Assembly: GCA_046329195.1 (NCBI GenBank)
Contig: JAXLVB010000001.1
Coordinates: 992,001-1,056,000, forward strand
Direction: 5' to 3'
Length of the DNA: 64,000 nt
Origin: JAXLVB01 sp046329195
GTDB taxonomy: Bacteria > Bacteroidota > Bacteroidia > Cytophagales > Spirosomataceae
Positions within the stretch are counted from its first letter, which is position 1, and each line of letters opens with the position of its first letter. The notes under the pieces are model-generated. The model ran no database searches, had not been told where the DNA came from, and worked only from the letters and a program-made list of their open reading frames with translations. This document shows, in pieces, positions 1-10,712 of this stretch. Position numbers and translations under genes: made by a program.

Positions 1-1453
<1,453 letters not shown>

Positions 1454-1605
1454 AAATTCTTTACTTTTTTTGTCTTCCTGACTTTTAAGGTAATGCTTGC
1501 TTCCTCAGTATCTCAAAGAACTTTTCCTAATTGTTGAACCTGAATTTGGCTCTCTAATTATTGTTGGCGTTTTGTTTTTTCAGCGCCTCCCCTCATTTGG
1601 GACTG

Positions 1606-1636
1606 CAAAGATGCACGCTTTTTTACCCCTTGTCAA
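1606..1636 (-). promoter_or_regulatory. Probable rRNA operon promoter
   Basis: On the minus strand TTG (1636-1634) is followed after 20 bases by CATCTTTG (1613-1606), one base from the Bacteroidota -7 consensus TAnnTTTG. Transcription would start near 1599 and give a leader of about 145 nt before the 16S. The bases just downstream (GCAGTCCCAAAT) also occur downstream of the tRNA-Phe promoter at the other end of the window. The rest of the 1454-1827 gap holds the pruA terminator and no gene. Confidence 0.65.
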
Positions 1637-1743
1637 GTACTTACTCGAAAAAAATTGGAAAATCTTCTATATGTGCAATAATAACATGGTATATGTCCAT
1701 ACTTGTTACAAAATATTATACTTTGCTTTAGTTATTCTATAAA

Positions 1744-1806
1744 TAAAAAAACTGTATAAATCTATATTTGCCAAAATAAGCCAATGTATATATAGATTTA
1801 TACAGT
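1744..1806 (-). terminator. Terminator of pruA, 17-bp AT-rich stem
   Basis: A perfect 17-bp inverted repeat (1751-1767 and 1790-1806) with a 22-nt loop is followed on the minus strand by a run of seven T. It lies just past the pruA stop codon and upstream of the rRNA promoter, so it insulates the rRNA operon from pruA transcription. Confidence 0.75.
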
Positions 1807-1827
1807 CTTTTCTTCTGTTTAAAAAAA

Positions 1828-3456
1828 TTATACTTTTAAAAATGGGTATTTGTAGTCTGTGGGAGAATTGAAGGTTTCTTTGATTGTTCGGGTTGAGACC
1901 CAGCGTAACAAATTAAGTAAAGAACCTGCTTTATCGTTGGTGCCGGAAGCTCTTGCTCCACCGAAAGGTTGTTGACCAACTACTGCGCCGGTGGGTTTAT
2001 CATTCAGATAAAAGTTACCAGCGGCATCTTCTAATAAGGTAGTGGCTTGCTGGAGTGCATAGCGGTCTTGTGCGAAAACGGCTCCGGTAAGAGCGTAAGG
2101 AGAGGTTTGGTTGACTAATTGAATGGTTTCTTCAAAGTTGTCGGGTTCGTATATATATATAGTAAGTACTGGGCCGAAGATTTCTTCGCACATGGTGATG
2201 TATTGAGGGTCTTGGGTTAGTATTACTGTGGGTTCAATGAAATATCCTTTGGTGTTGTCATAGTTTCCACCTGCAATGATTTGTGTATTGGGGCTTTGTT
2301 TGGCGTTCTCAATATAGGAGGTGATTTTGTTGAAAGCCCGCTCATCTATGACTGCATTGACGAAATTTGAAAAATCTTCAACACCCCCCATTGAGATTTC
2401 GTCTAACATGGATTTCATGTATTCCCATGTTTGTTCCCAAAGGTTTGAAGGGATATAGGCACGAGAGGCTGCAGAGCATTTTTGGCCTTGGTATTCAAAC
2501 GCACCTCGAATTAAGGCAACGGCTAGAGCCTTGGCATCGGCGGAAGGGTGGGCTAGAACGAAATCTTTACCACCTGTTTCGCCTACGATACGGGGATAGG
2601 ATTTGTAGTTGGTGATATTTTCGCCTATGGTTTTCCAGATTGTTTGAAATGTTTTTGTACTTCCGGTGAAGTGAATTCCTGCAAAATCGGGATGTTTGAA
2701 GATGATATCTCCTGCAAGAGGGCCATCAACGTAGATGAGGTTGATGACGCCGTCGGGTAGGCCAGCCTCTTTGAGGATTTTCATTATTAGGTTTGCTGCT
2801 AAAATCTGGGTTTCGGCAGGCTTCCAGATGGTAACGTTTCCCATCATGGCTGCTGAGGTGGGGAGATTCCCTGCAATGGCGGTAAAATTGAATGGGGTGA
2901 GGGCAAAAACGAATCCTTCGAGGGGGCGGTATTCAGTACGATTCCACATACCATCAGAGGACTCGGGTTGGGTATTATAGATTTGAGTTGCAAAATGGAC
3001 ATTGAAACGAAGAAAATCTATGAATTCGCAAGCTGAATCTATTTCTGCTTGATAAGCATTTTTGGATTGCCCCAGCATGGTAGCGGCGTTTAATAGGTAG
3101 CGATATTTGGTAGCTACTAACTCGGCTGCTTTTAAGAAAATGGATAGGCGGTGTTCCCAGGACATTCGGACCCATTGTGAGCGGGCGGCAAGGGCAGCTT
3201 CGATGGCGGCGTGCACATGCGAGGCATTGCCTTCATGATAATAACCCAGTATGTGCTGGTGGTCATGAGGGGGAACAATGGCTTTTTTTAGGTCGGTGCG
3301 AACCTCTTGGCTGCCAATATACATAGGGATATCGGCTTGTTCGGAGCGCAATTGGGTTAGAGCAGCTTTAAGGGCAGTTCTTTCGGGTGTATTAGGAGCG
3401 TAGCTGTAAACTGGCTCGTTTTTGGGGGTGGGGACTTTGAAAAATCCGAATGACAT
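1828..3456 (-). CDS. pruA: L-glutamate gamma-semialdehyde dehydrogenase (P5C dehydrogenase)
   Basis: Oxidises 1-pyrroline-5-carboxylate/glutamate semialdehyde to glutamate with NAD+, the second step of proline catabolism. The protein has about 542 residues, the usual length of the stand-alone enzyme. The aldehyde dehydrogenase signatures are present: the Glu motif VGETGGKD and the catalytic Cys in GQKCSAASR, then EEIFGPVLT and PFGGARASGTN near the C-terminus. The start is placed at the ATG giving MSFGFFKVPTP; an upstream in-frame ATG at 3513 would add 19 residues that do not resemble the family. The gene lies 87 bp after the exonuclease gene, with its own terminator. proC, which acts in the opposite direction of the pathway, lies 5 kb away. 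Confidence 0.95.
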   Translation of the reverse strand: MSFGFFKVPTPKNEPVYSYAPNTPERTALKAALTQLRSEQADIPMYIGSQEVRTDLKKAIVPPHDHQHILGYYHEGNASHVHAAIEAALAARSQWVRMSWEHRLSIFLKAAELVATKYRYLLNAATMLGQSKNAYQAEIDSACEFIDFLRFNVHFATQIYNTQPESSDGMWNRTEYRPLEGFVFALTPFNFTAIAGNLPTSAAMMGNVTIWKPAETQILAANLIMKILKEAGLPDGVINLIYVDGPLAGDIIFKHPDFAGIHFTGSTKTFQTIWKTIGENITNYKSYPRIVGETGGKDFVLAHPSADAKALAVALIRGAFEYQGQKCSAASRAYIPSNLWEQTWEYMKSMLDEISMGGVEDFSNFVNAVIDERAFNKITSYIENAKQSPNTQIIAGGNYDNTKGYFIEPTVILTQDPQYITMCEEIFGPVLTIYIYEPDNFEETIQLVNQTSPYALTGAVFAQDRYALQQATTLLEDAAGNFYLNDKPTGAVVGQQPFGGARASGTNDKAGSLLNLLRWVSTRTIKETFNSPTDYKYPFLKV

Positions 3457-3543
3457 GATTTTTGTGTTGATGGTTTGTTGGGCGAATTTACATTTTTTCG
3501 CTTGGTTCGGCAATTTACCATCACACTGTTTGTCTATTTGGCT

Positions 3544-4359
3544 TTATTTTGAGAAAGCCATACGGAGTTTGATTTCGGTGAGTTTGCGTTTGGTATCGAG
3601 AGTGAAGTCTCCTTTCATCATCCAGTCGTAGTAATTGGGTTCTTGTTTTAGCACTTCGACGACTGGTTTGCCGGCGTGTTTGCCAAAATTAAACACTTCT
3701 TGGCCTTTTGAATTAAAAATCATGCGTTGAGCAAAATCAACGATTCGAGCGGAAGTGATTTCATGGAGGGCATCCATATCGTTTTTGACGGGTGCATAAA
3801 GTTCTCCTTTATCGTTTTTGATGGTTGTACCATCGTATCGCTTTACCATAGCATCTAGGATTTCTAGGGTTGCTAAGGTATCTGCTTGAGCGGTATGGGC
3901 ACCTTCGAGGTTTTTGTCACAATAAAATCGGTAAGCAGCTGACAGATTGCGGGGCTCCATGAGGTGATAAATACGTTGGACATCAATCATTCGACGGTTT
4001 TTGGTGTCGAATTCGATATCGGCACGTAAAAACTCTTCCAAAAGCATGGGTATGTCAAACCGATTGGAGTTAAAGCCTGCTAAGTCGCATCCTTCTAAGA
4101 ATTGGGCAAATGAGCGAGCAATCTGTTTGAATTGCGGACAATCTTTGACGTCGTCGTCGTAGATGCCGTGAATTAAGCTGGCTTCGAGAGGAATCGGCAT
4201 TCCGGGGTTAATGCGCTTGGTTTTGACTTCGACGGAGCCATCGGGTAGGGCTTTGGCAACACTGATTTCGACGATGCGGTCTCGTAGGAGGCTTATACCA
4301 GTAGTTTCTAAGTCAAAAAAAGCTAAGGGTTTGCGCAGTTTGAAGGAATGACGAATCAT
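3544..4359 (-). CDS. DnaQ-like 3'-5' exonuclease
   Basis: A DEDDh exonuclease of the DNA polymerase III epsilon family, expected to remove 3' nucleotides from DNA. Exo I is FFDLETTGIS near residue 15, with the two metal-binding acidic residues; Exo II is GFNSNRFDIPML near residue 97; the Exo III region HTAQADTLATL near residue 155 supplies the His and Asp. After the exonuclease domain, a C-terminal stretch of about 60 residues (FNFGKHAGKPVVEVL) matches the small domain often attached to these exonucleases (DUF3820 type). At 271 aa it is longer than proofreading epsilon subunits. It could be a stand-alone repair or RNA-processing nuclease rather than the replicative proofreader. Confidence 0.85.
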   Translation of the reverse strand: MIRHSFKLRKPLAFFDLETTGISLLRDRIVEISVAKALPDGSVEVKTKRINPGMPIPLEASLIHGIYDDDVKDCPQFKQIARSFAQFLEGCDLAGFNSNRFDIPMLLEEFLRADIEFDTKNRRMIDVQRIYHLMEPRNLSAAYRFYCDKNLEGAHTAQADTLATLEILDAMVKRYDGTTIKNDKGELYAPVKNDMDALHEITSARIVDFAQRMIFNSKGQEVFNFGKHAGKPVVEVLKQEPNYYDWMMKGDFTLDTKRKLTEIKLRMAFSK

Positions 4360-4390
4360 GCTTTAGTTTACTCTAATTAGGTTCTGGACG

Positions 4391-4398
4391 CAAAGGTA
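4391..4398 (-). promoter_or_regulatory. Bacteroidota -7 element upstream of the exonuclease gene
   Basis: TACCTTTG reads on the minus strand 32 bases upstream of the ATG at 4359 and matches TAnnTTTG exactly. No convincing TTG is found at the expected -33 spacing. Confidence 0.45.
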
Positions 4399-4484
4399 AT
4401 GATTTGGAAATGAATCGGGGTGTTTTTGGCGAGATGAATCACCGGGCTGCCGCTATGTTAGTGCTGTGGAATCAGGATGTAGGA

Positions 4485-5744
4485 TTACTTGTTAAGGTAG
4501 ATGTTGCCTGCTTTCATGACAAAATGGACTTTGCGGACATCAGAAATAGTTTGAGTAGGGTTGCCTTCTACAGCAATTAGGTCGGCAAAAAGGCCTTGTT
4601 TGACCCGACCGATGCGGTTCCCCCATCTAAATACGTCAGCGTTAACAGAGGTGGCAGCTTTGAGTACGTCCATGGGTTTCATGCCATATTCTACCATTAA
4701 TTCCATCTCACGGGCGTTTTCGCCGTGTGTAAAAACTCCGACATCGCCCCCCATACAAATGGTGACTCCTGCTTCTAAAGCGGCTTTGACGCTATTTCGC
4801 TTTTGCTGAATACGCTCCGGGTCAGGCTCCATGCCTTTACGCCAGCCTCGGTATTGGCTGATGGCGTCGCCAGCGGCGATGGTAGGGCAGAGGGCTACGC
4901 CTCGTTCTTTCATCAATTTGAAAATCTCGGGAGTGCCTCCGTCTCCATGCTCAATGGTAACACAACCACCCAAAATAGCTCGGCGCATGCCTTCGGCGGT
5001 AGAGGCGTGTGCTACCACTTGGCGGCTGCTACTGGCGGCAGTTTTGACGATGAGCTCGATTTCTTCTGGCAAAAAAGTAGGTTGAGCGTCTCGAAATAAG
5101 CCCCAACGATAATCAGCATAGATTTTGACTACGTCAATTCCTTTGCCGATTTGGGTTCGGACGGCTTTGATGAGGTTGTCGTGTCCGTCGGCTTCTTCGG
5201 CGCCTTGGGGGAGATCTATTTCTGGCGAGGTAACTTTGGGTCCATAGCTACCTGTAACGACCAAGGCTCGTCCTGCCGCAATGACACGTGGTCCCGGTAC
5301 TATCCCTTTCTCGATAGCTTGTTTTAGACCGATGTCGTCGTAGGCGGCGCCCTCGGTTCCTAAATCTCGGACTGTAGTAAAGCCAGCCAATAAGGTTTTG
5401 TTGGCATGAACAACGGCACGGGCCACTCGCTCAGCACTTGATTCTTTCAGTACTTGGTCGTCCCAAGAGGTCTCGTTGTAAGGATGAAGTAATAAATGCG
5501 AGTGACCTTCGATTAAGCCGGGCAGTAGCGTAAGATTGGGCAGGCTAATGACTTGTACCCCAGCCGGAATGGACAAATTGGCTCCGACGGCCTCTATTTT
5601 GTCTCCTTTGACGATAACCTGCCAGTTGTCGTGAAGGGTTTCGCCATCAAAAACACGGGCTGGTTTGAGAAGGTAGGTTGGGGATTGGGCTTTTAAAGAA
5701 AAGGTTCCCAAAAGCACACAGTAGAACAAAACAATTGAACGCAT
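4485..5744 (-). CDS. Secreted metal-dependent amidohydrolase (imidazolonepropionase-like)
   Basis: A member of the amidohydrolase superfamily in the group of exported Xaa-Pro dipeptidase/imidazolonepropionase-like enzymes, which hydrolyse C-N bonds in small amides or dipeptides. A signal peptide (MRSIVLFYCVLLGTFSLKAQ) begins at the chosen ATG; the longer reading frame to 5909 adds 55 residues before it and is unlikely. Metal ligands are visible: LIEGHSHLLLHP for the HxH pair, a Lys in DVVKIYADY, VAHASTAEG and VTIEHGDG for two His, and CMGGDVGVF for the final Asp. It is divergent from gatB, and the two share about 175 bp of upstream DNA. The substrate cannot be told from the sequence. Confidence 0.85.
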   Translation of the reverse strand: MRSIVLFYCVLLGTFSLKAQSPTYLLKPARVFDGETLHDNWQVIVKGDKIEAVGANLSIPAGVQVISLPNLTLLPGLIEGHSHLLLHPYNETSWDDQVLKESSAERVARAVVHANKTLLAGFTTVRDLGTEGAAYDDIGLKQAIEKGIVPGPRVIAAGRALVVTGSYGPKVTSPEIDLPQGAEEADGHDNLIKAVRTQIGKGIDVVKIYADYRWGLFRDAQPTFLPEEIELIVKTAASSSRQVVAHASTAEGMRRAILGGCVTIEHGDGGTPEIFKLMKERGVALCPTIAAGDAISQYRGWRKGMEPDPERIQQKRNSVKAALEAGVTICMGGDVGVFTHGENAREMELMVEYGMKPMDVLKAATSVNADVFRWGNRIGRVKQGLFADLIAVEGNPTQTISDVRKVHFVMKAGNIYLNK

Positions 5745-5863
5745 ACGATAAAGTTTTCCCGAAAATGATAAAAAAGAATGATTTTTCAAGAAATTGATAG
5801 TAGAAGAGGGAGAGGTAAATCGCAGACTGAAGATGATATGTGATGGAGAAAGCATTCTAAGAC

Positions 5864-5894
5864 TTTCCTCCCTCCTTAAAGTTATGTATCTTTG
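5864..5894 (+). promoter_or_regulatory. Probable gatB promoter
   Basis: TTTC (5864-5867), 19 bases, then TATCTTTG (5887-5894). The -7 box is a perfect TAnnTTTG match. It lies inside the longest gatB reading frame, just after the ATG at 5884, and so argues for a translation start further downstream. Confidence 0.55.
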
Positions 5895-5919
5895 CCGTTT
5901 GACTATCAAGCGATACGAA

Positions 5920-7389
5920 GTGCTTTCTGAAGAAATTAAATCAAAATATGAAGTGGTGATTGGGCTCGAAGTACACGCTCAATTATCTACCGCCAGTAAA
6001 ATTTTTGCGGCAGATGCCGTCGCTTTTGGGGGTGAGCCCAATACGCACGTCAGTGTGATTACTTTGGGGCATCCCGGAACATTGCCTAAGCTTAACAAAA
6101 AAGCAGTTGAATATGGCATTCGGATGGGTTTGGCCTGCGGAAGCGAAATCAATCGCTGGACCTACTTTGACCGTAAAAATTATTTTTATCCAGATCTTCC
6201 TAAAGGATACCAGATTTCGCAAGATAAAGCACCTATTTGTACAGGAGGCACGGTGGTGATTCGGCTCGGCGATGGGTCAGAGCGAACCATTCAGTTTCAT
6301 CACATGCACCTTGAAGAAGATGCGGGTAAGTCGGTGCATGATGACCACGCTACAGACACGCTGCTTGATTACAACAGGGCTGGGACGCCTTTGATTGAGA
6401 TGGTGACAGAACCCTGTTTGCGCTCGGCAGAAGAAGCAGCCACGTTTTTAGGTGAAGTTCGGAAACTGGTGCGTTATCTGGACATCTGCGATGGTAACAT
6501 GGAAGAAGGTTCGCTGCGGTGCGATGTCAATATTTCGGTGCGGTTGAAGGGGGCTGAGGCGTTTGGTACAAAGGTCGAAATCAAAAATATGAACTCGATG
6601 CGGTTTATTCAGCGAGCCATTGAGTTTGAGACCGAGCGGCAAATTGCTTTGTTAGAAGCTGGTCAGGCGGTGATTCAAGAAACACGAATGTTTGATCCAG
6701 CCACGGGCGAAACCTATGGTATGCGCTTGAAAGAAACCATGAACGACTATCGGTACTTTCCAGACCCCGATTTGGCTCCAGTGGTGGTAACAGACGAATG
6801 GCTGAGTCAAATACAGGCCCAAATGCCAGCGTTGCCACGTGCCTTGTTCTTGAAGTTTCAAGCGGAATATGGCTTGAGCTCGTACGATGCAAGCATCTTG
6901 ACTGAGACAAAAGAGATGGCTCACTATTTTGAAAGCGTTTGCCAGCACATTACTAATTACAAGTCTGCGGCCAACTGGTTGCTCAATTCGGTACGGTCGT
7001 ATTTGAAAGACAGTGGTCTTGAAATTGGTGAATTTGTGCTTTTGCCGGAACGATTAGCCCAGTTAGTTTTGTTGATTGACCAGCAAAAAGTTAGCAACTC
7101 AACGGCCAGCCAAAAATTATTTCCACTTATGCTGGAGCACCCTGAGCAAACGCCAGAGCAGTTGGCACAGGCAAATAACCTCATCCAGCAAAGCAATACT
7201 GATTTGATTCAGTCGTTAATTGCAGAGGTATTGGCATCGAATTTGCCTAAAGTAAAAGAGTACAAGCAAGGCAAAAAAGGGTTGTTGGGCATGTTTGTGG
7301 GCGAAGTAATGAAAAAATCGAAAGGAACCGCAGACCCCAAATTGACCAATCAATTGATGTCAAAGGCATTGGAAGATGCGGTGCTGTGA
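5920..7389 (+). CDS. gatB: Asp-tRNA(Asn)/Glu-tRNA(Gln) amidotransferase subunit B
   Basis: Subunit of GatCAB, which converts mischarged Glu-tRNA(Gln) (and Asp-tRNA(Asn)) to the amide. The family opening YEVVIGLEVHAQL is followed by the cradle domain (GHPGTLPKLN, YFYPDLPKGYQISQ, HLEEDAGK, DYNRAGTPLIEMV, LRCDVNIS, NMNSMRF, YRYFPDPDL) and the C-terminal helical and YqeY-like tail that binds tRNA. The start is uncertain. ATG at 5884 overlaps the -7 promoter box, so GTG at 5920, giving MLSEEIKSKYEVV, is preferred; TTG at 5899 is also possible. No gatA or gatC lies in the window, which is normal for genomes with scattered gat genes. Confidence 0.95.
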   Translation: MLSEEIKSKYEVVIGLEVHAQLSTASKIFAADAVAFGGEPNTHVSVITLGHPGTLPKLNKKAVEYGIRMGLACGSEINRWTYFDRKNYFYPDLPKGYQISQDKAPICTGGTVVIRLGDGSERTIQFHHMHLEEDAGKSVHDDHATDTLLDYNRAGTPLIEMVTEPCLRSAEEAATFLGEVRKLVRYLDICDGNMEEGSLRCDVNISVRLKGAEAFGTKVEIKNMNSMRFIQRAIEFETERQIALLEAGQAVIQETRMFDPATGETYGMRLKETMNDYRYFPDPDLAPVVVTDEWLSQIQAQMPALPRALFLKFQAEYGLSSYDASILTETKEMAHYFESVCQHITNYKSAANWLLNSVRSYLKDSGLEIGEFVLLPERLAQLVLLIDQQKVSNSTASQKLFPLMLEHPEQTPEQLAQANNLIQQSNTDLIQSLIAEVLASNLPKVKEYKQGKKGLLGMFVGEVMKKSKGTADPKLTNQLMSKALEDAVL

Positions 7390-7444
7390 GGGTAAAGAAA
7401 AAAATACAAAAGCAGGAAAGTTTACAGGCAATCATAATCACTCA

Positions 7445-8581
7445 ATGAAACAACTAATCACCATCGCAGCGCTTTCGGTTTGGGGGCTCTCGTGCCAGTC
7501 GCAAACCCCTTCGGCTGAGAGTTTTGTCATCAATGGTAAAGTGAATCAGCCACAAGCTGACTGGATTTACCTTCAGCAGGCCATCAATGGCGCTCAAACC
7601 AAAACAATTGACTCGGTTCGTTTAGGAAATGGTCAGAATACCTTTACGTTTAAGGGCAACGTTGCTCCAGGAGGTGGATTTTATTTGTTGAACTTTTTCA
7701 ACAGACAGCGAGGCATTTTGATTTTGGAAGGCGGGGAAACACTATCTGTAGTGGCGGATGGTACCGATGAACAAAACAAAAGAGGCGCATTTACGGCTAC
7801 TGGCTCCAAAAACATGGAGTATTTCCAGAAAATCAACCAACTTAACGAGGGATTTCAGGCCAAAGCTCAAGCTATGACGCAAGAGTTTCAGGCAGCGTCT
7901 CAGAAAAATGACCAAGCCAAACAGCAGAAAATCCAGCAAGATTACGAAGCTGCTCGCAAACAAATGGTGGCCGACCTCAAAGGGCTTTACCCAAGCATGG
8001 GTTCATCATTAGTTGCTTTGTATGGTGTCAATTTGGTTGTGGGCCAAGACCCAGAAGAAGAAATGCCGTTTTTGGTTTCGTTGGCAGATAAATTTGAGAA
8101 AGAAAAACCTGGTAACAAGCAATTCGAGACGTTTGTTCAGAGTGTGCGCAAATTGCAGGGTGTTTCGTCTGGGGCGATGGCACCCGATATTTCGCTGAAT
8201 ACACCCGATGGAAAAACCATCAAGCTTTCGTCGTTGCGTGGTAAATATGTCTTGATTGATTTTTGGGCAAGCTGGTGTGGCCCTTGCCGCAAAGAGAACC
8301 CCAATGTGGTTAGGATGTACAACAAATTCAAAACGAAAAACTTTGAAATATTTGGCGTTTCGCTCGATAACGACAAGCAAAAATGGCTAGATGCTATTGC
8401 TAAAGATGGCCTTACATGGATGCACGTATCAGACCTAAAAGGCTGGCAGTCGCAAGGGGCAGCTCAATACTCAGTATCGGCAATTCCAGCTACCTTTTTG
8501 ATTGATAAAGAGGGTAAAATTATTGCCAAAAATCTCAGAGGCGAGGCTCTCGAGGCCAAGCTGACAGAGATACTGAAATAA
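7445..8581 (+). CDS. TlpA-like thioredoxin-domain lipoprotein
   Basis: An envelope thiol-disulfide oxidoreductase. The N-terminus MKQLITIAALSVWGLSC ends in a lipobox-like Cys. Residues 25-130 form a beta-rich domain of the DUF4369 type common in Bacteroidota, followed by a charged helical stretch rich in Gln and Lys. The C-terminal 140 residues are a TlpA/AhpC-TSA fold with the redox motif WASWCGPCRKE and the cis-Pro segment SAIPATFLID. The ATG at 7445 starts the signal peptide; the frame upstream to 7376 overlaps gatB and has no support. It probably reduces or isomerises disulfides of exported proteins. Followed by a clear terminator. Confidence 0.88.
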   Translation: MKQLITIAALSVWGLSCQSQTPSAESFVINGKVNQPQADWIYLQQAINGAQTKTIDSVRLGNGQNTFTFKGNVAPGGGFYLLNFFNRQRGILILEGGETLSVVADGTDEQNKRGAFTATGSKNMEYFQKINQLNEGFQAKAQAMTQEFQAASQKNDQAKQQKIQQDYEAARKQMVADLKGLYPSMGSSLVALYGVNLVVGQDPEEEMPFLVSLADKFEKEKPGNKQFETFVQSVRKLQGVSSGAMAPDISLNTPDGKTIKLSSLRGKYVLIDFWASWCGPCRKENPNVVRMYNKFKTKNFEIFGVSLDNDKQKWLDAIAKDGLTWMHVSDLKGWQSQGAAQYSVSAIPATFLIDKEGKIIAKNLRGEALEAKLTEILK

Positions 8582-8606
8582 CAAAACGACAAGAAGCGAA
8601 GGCATA

Positions 8607-8640
8607 AGTGGTCGGTTTCAAAAGCCGACCACTGTTTTTT
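8607..8640 (+). terminator. Rho-independent terminator after the TlpA-like gene
   Basis: A perfect 9-bp stem AGTGGTCGG/CCGACCACT (8607-8615, 8625-8633) is followed by a run of six T. The next bases, 8642-8649, read TAGTTTTG, a -7-like element that may serve proC. Confidence 0.85.
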
Positions 8641-8743
8641 GTAGTTTTGTAGCCACCCTGGCAGGAAGACGCTATCGGGGTGATTTCTCAAATAATGGTC
8701 TCAAACAGCGCCTCTTTGTGCGCCGTGGTATTCAAATTTTTCT

Positions 8744-9544
8744 ATGAAAATTGCGATTGTAGGTTGCGGAAACATGGGAATGGCCTTTGCCAAATCGTTT
8801 TTGCAGTATGACTTGGTCAAGAAAGAAAACCTATTGCTGATTGAAAAAAGTGCCGAACGAGGCGATGCCCTCCGAGCCGAAAAGTCAGGCGTAGTAGTCG
8901 AGACCATCAGTCCGCACGTGGGCGAGTACGACCTGATTATTTTGTCAGTAAAGCCGCAAGACTATCTTTCGGTGGCCGAGTCACTTCGAGAGGTGATTCA
9001 ATACAACCAACTAATCTTGTCCATTATGGCGGGTACTCCCATTGCCAAAATCCAGCAGACGCTCAACCATTCGCTGGTAGTGCGGGCTATGCCCAATACC
9101 CCTGCCATGCTGGGGATGGGGATGACAGCCTACGCTGCTGCCAAGGAGGTGGACATTCAACAGTTACGCCGCATTGAAAACTTGATTAATGCAACGGGGC
9201 GATCGGTTTTCTTGGAGGACGAATCATTGATTGATGCCGTTACAGCACTGAGTGGGAGTGGACCAGCGTATTTCTTCTATTTAGTTAAGGCCATGGTCGA
9301 GGCAGGCAAGCGCATGGGTTTTGAAGAAGGCATGGCTGGATTGCTGGTAAAGCAAACCATGTTAGGGGCATTTCACCTCATCAATAATGCCGACAAAAAT
9401 TTAGATGATTTGATAAAAGCAGTTGCCTCCAAAGGCGGTACTACCGAGGCCGCCCTCAAGCGCTTTGAAGAAGGGCAACTTGCCGATAATCTGATAGCAG
9501 GTATCGAAGCTGCTCAGAAACGAGCTACCGAGCTATCAAAATAA
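8744..9544 (+). CDS. proC: Pyrroline-5-carboxylate reductase
   Basis: Reduces P5C to proline with NAD(P)H, the last step of proline synthesis. The N-terminal Rossmann motif is MKIAIVGCGNMGMAFAKSF; VRAMPNTPAMLGMGMTAY and the ALSGSGPAYFFYLVKAMVEAG segment are family signatures, and the C-terminal dimerisation helices contain SKGGTTEAALKRFEE. At 266 aa it has the usual length. Its last 9 bp overlap the convergent DUF72 gene. Confidence 0.96.
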   Translation: MKIAIVGCGNMGMAFAKSFLQYDLVKKENLLLIEKSAERGDALRAEKSGVVVETISPHVGEYDLIILSVKPQDYLSVAESLREVIQYNQLILSIMAGTPIAKIQQTLNHSLVVRAMPNTPAMLGMGMTAYAAAKEVDIQQLRRIENLINATGRSVFLEDESLIDAVTALSGSGPAYFFYLVKAMVEAGKRMGFEEGMAGLLVKQTMLGAFHLINNADKNLDDLIKAVASKGGTTEAALKRFEEGQLADNLIAGIEAAQKRATELSK

Positions 9545-10450
9545 TGAACCCTGTACGACCTGCGGAAGCAAGCGGGGTTCGGGTAGTTGTAAACCACAAT
9601 GTGTATTGAGCGCTCTAATCCAATAAAGAGCCAGCTCTGGCGCATACCGATTGGTGCCGCAGTGTACAAACAAATAAAGCTGTTGCAACCCTTGCTCAAA
9701 CCATCCCTTTAGGCGCTGCACCCAAGCATCGGCACGGGCGTAGTCGGTAGGGTGCAGTTCATTGCCAACAAATCGGATGGTAGCTACTGGCGTTGGGAGT
9801 GCCTGATGAAGCACGTCTCGGCGGCCAGCAACATCAGTAATCACTGTACCCGCCCCATACGACTGAAGCATGTGCAGGGTATCTTGCCAAATCTGCGGAT
9901 TTGTAAACCAATCAGGATGCCGAAACTCTACGGCAATGGGCATACCGACTTGGCGGAGGTAATTTTCAAGAATCTTCACTTGACGAGGAGCAAAATACGG
10001 AGCCAATTGCAAAAACGGCATCCCCAAATGGTCATCTAAGCCCAAAATAGAGTCCAGAAACTCACGAGTAAGCCCCTCAGCCTCTTGCAGTTGTTTGTCG
10101 TGGCTAATGATTTGAGGGAATTTCGGGCAAAACCGAAAGCCCTCGTTACTAGCAGCCTTCCATCGGAGGATGGTGTCCTCGGTCGGAATCTGATAATGCG
10201 TTACGTTGAGTTCGATGGTATTAAATTGCCGTGTGTAAAGCATCAAGTGGTCTTTCTCTTTAGCCGATGCATGGTATAGTTTGCCCACCCACTGCTTATC
10301 GGCCCACACGGGGCAACCCACAAATACCTGTGGCTTTTTGTTAGGGTTATTGTTAGCTTCTTGTAGCGTAGCCGCCGTGATGGCATGGTCAGGCGGAAGC
10401 GTAAAATCCACCTGTGCTAGTTGGTCAATAGGAAGCTTGCCGAAGTCCAT
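9536..10450 (-). CDS. DUF72 family protein (YecE-like TIM barrel)
   Basis: A member of the DUF72 family, TIM-barrel proteins of unknown activity. Typical motifs are VFVGCPVWADKQWVGKLY at the start of the barrel, YTRQFNTIELNVTHYQIP, FCPKFPQIISHDKQL, QLAPYFAPRQ, AVEFRHPDWF and the C-terminal LYLFVHCGTNRYAPELA. Length (304 aa) is normal for the longer Bacteroidota form. It converges on proC with a 9-bp overlap. No biochemical role is assigned. Confidence 0.85.
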   Translation of the reverse strand: MDFGKLPIDQLAQVDFTLPPDHAITAATLQEANNNPNKKPQVFVGCPVWADKQWVGKLYHASAKEKDHLMLYTRQFNTIELNVTHYQIPTEDTILRWKAASNEGFRFCPKFPQIISHDKQLQEAEGLTREFLDSILGLDDHLGMPFLQLAPYFAPRQVKILENYLRQVGMPIAVEFRHPDWFTNPQIWQDTLHMLQSYGAGTVITDVAGRRDVLHQALPTPVATIRFVGNELHPTDYARADAWVQRLKGWFEQGLQQLYLFVHCGTNRYAPELALYWIRALNTHCGLQLPEPRLLPQVVQGSLF

Positions 10451-10645
10451 GAGTACACGATTAATAAGACATTTAATGTTTTTATTTTGAGATAGTTAAA
10501 TTGGTTTAAATTCCTTGAACAAATTAACTACTCAAGTAATCGGTTAACTTTTTTCTGATTTAAAAAATGCGCACAAGGATAAGATTCATATACTTAGCTA
10601 ATAATTGTTAGAAAAACAAGATTACCAAAAAAATACAATAAATTC

Positions 10646-10677
10646 TTTGGAAAACAGTATTCTATTTTTTATCTTCG
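10646..10677 (+). promoter_or_regulatory. Probable promoter of the HExxH lipoprotein gene
   Basis: TTTG (10646-10649), 20 bases, then TATCTTCG (10670-10677), one base from TAnnTTTG; the ATG follows 35 bases later. The surrounding DNA is very AT-rich. Confidence 0.5.
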
Positions 10678-10712
10678 TTAAAATAAAAATTCAATCTTTT
10701 TCCTAATCAATC

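Noticed and set aside
1751..1806. Insertion sequence or MITE ends
   Set aside because: The 17-bp inverted repeat fits a pruA terminator with its T-run; there are no target duplications or transposase.
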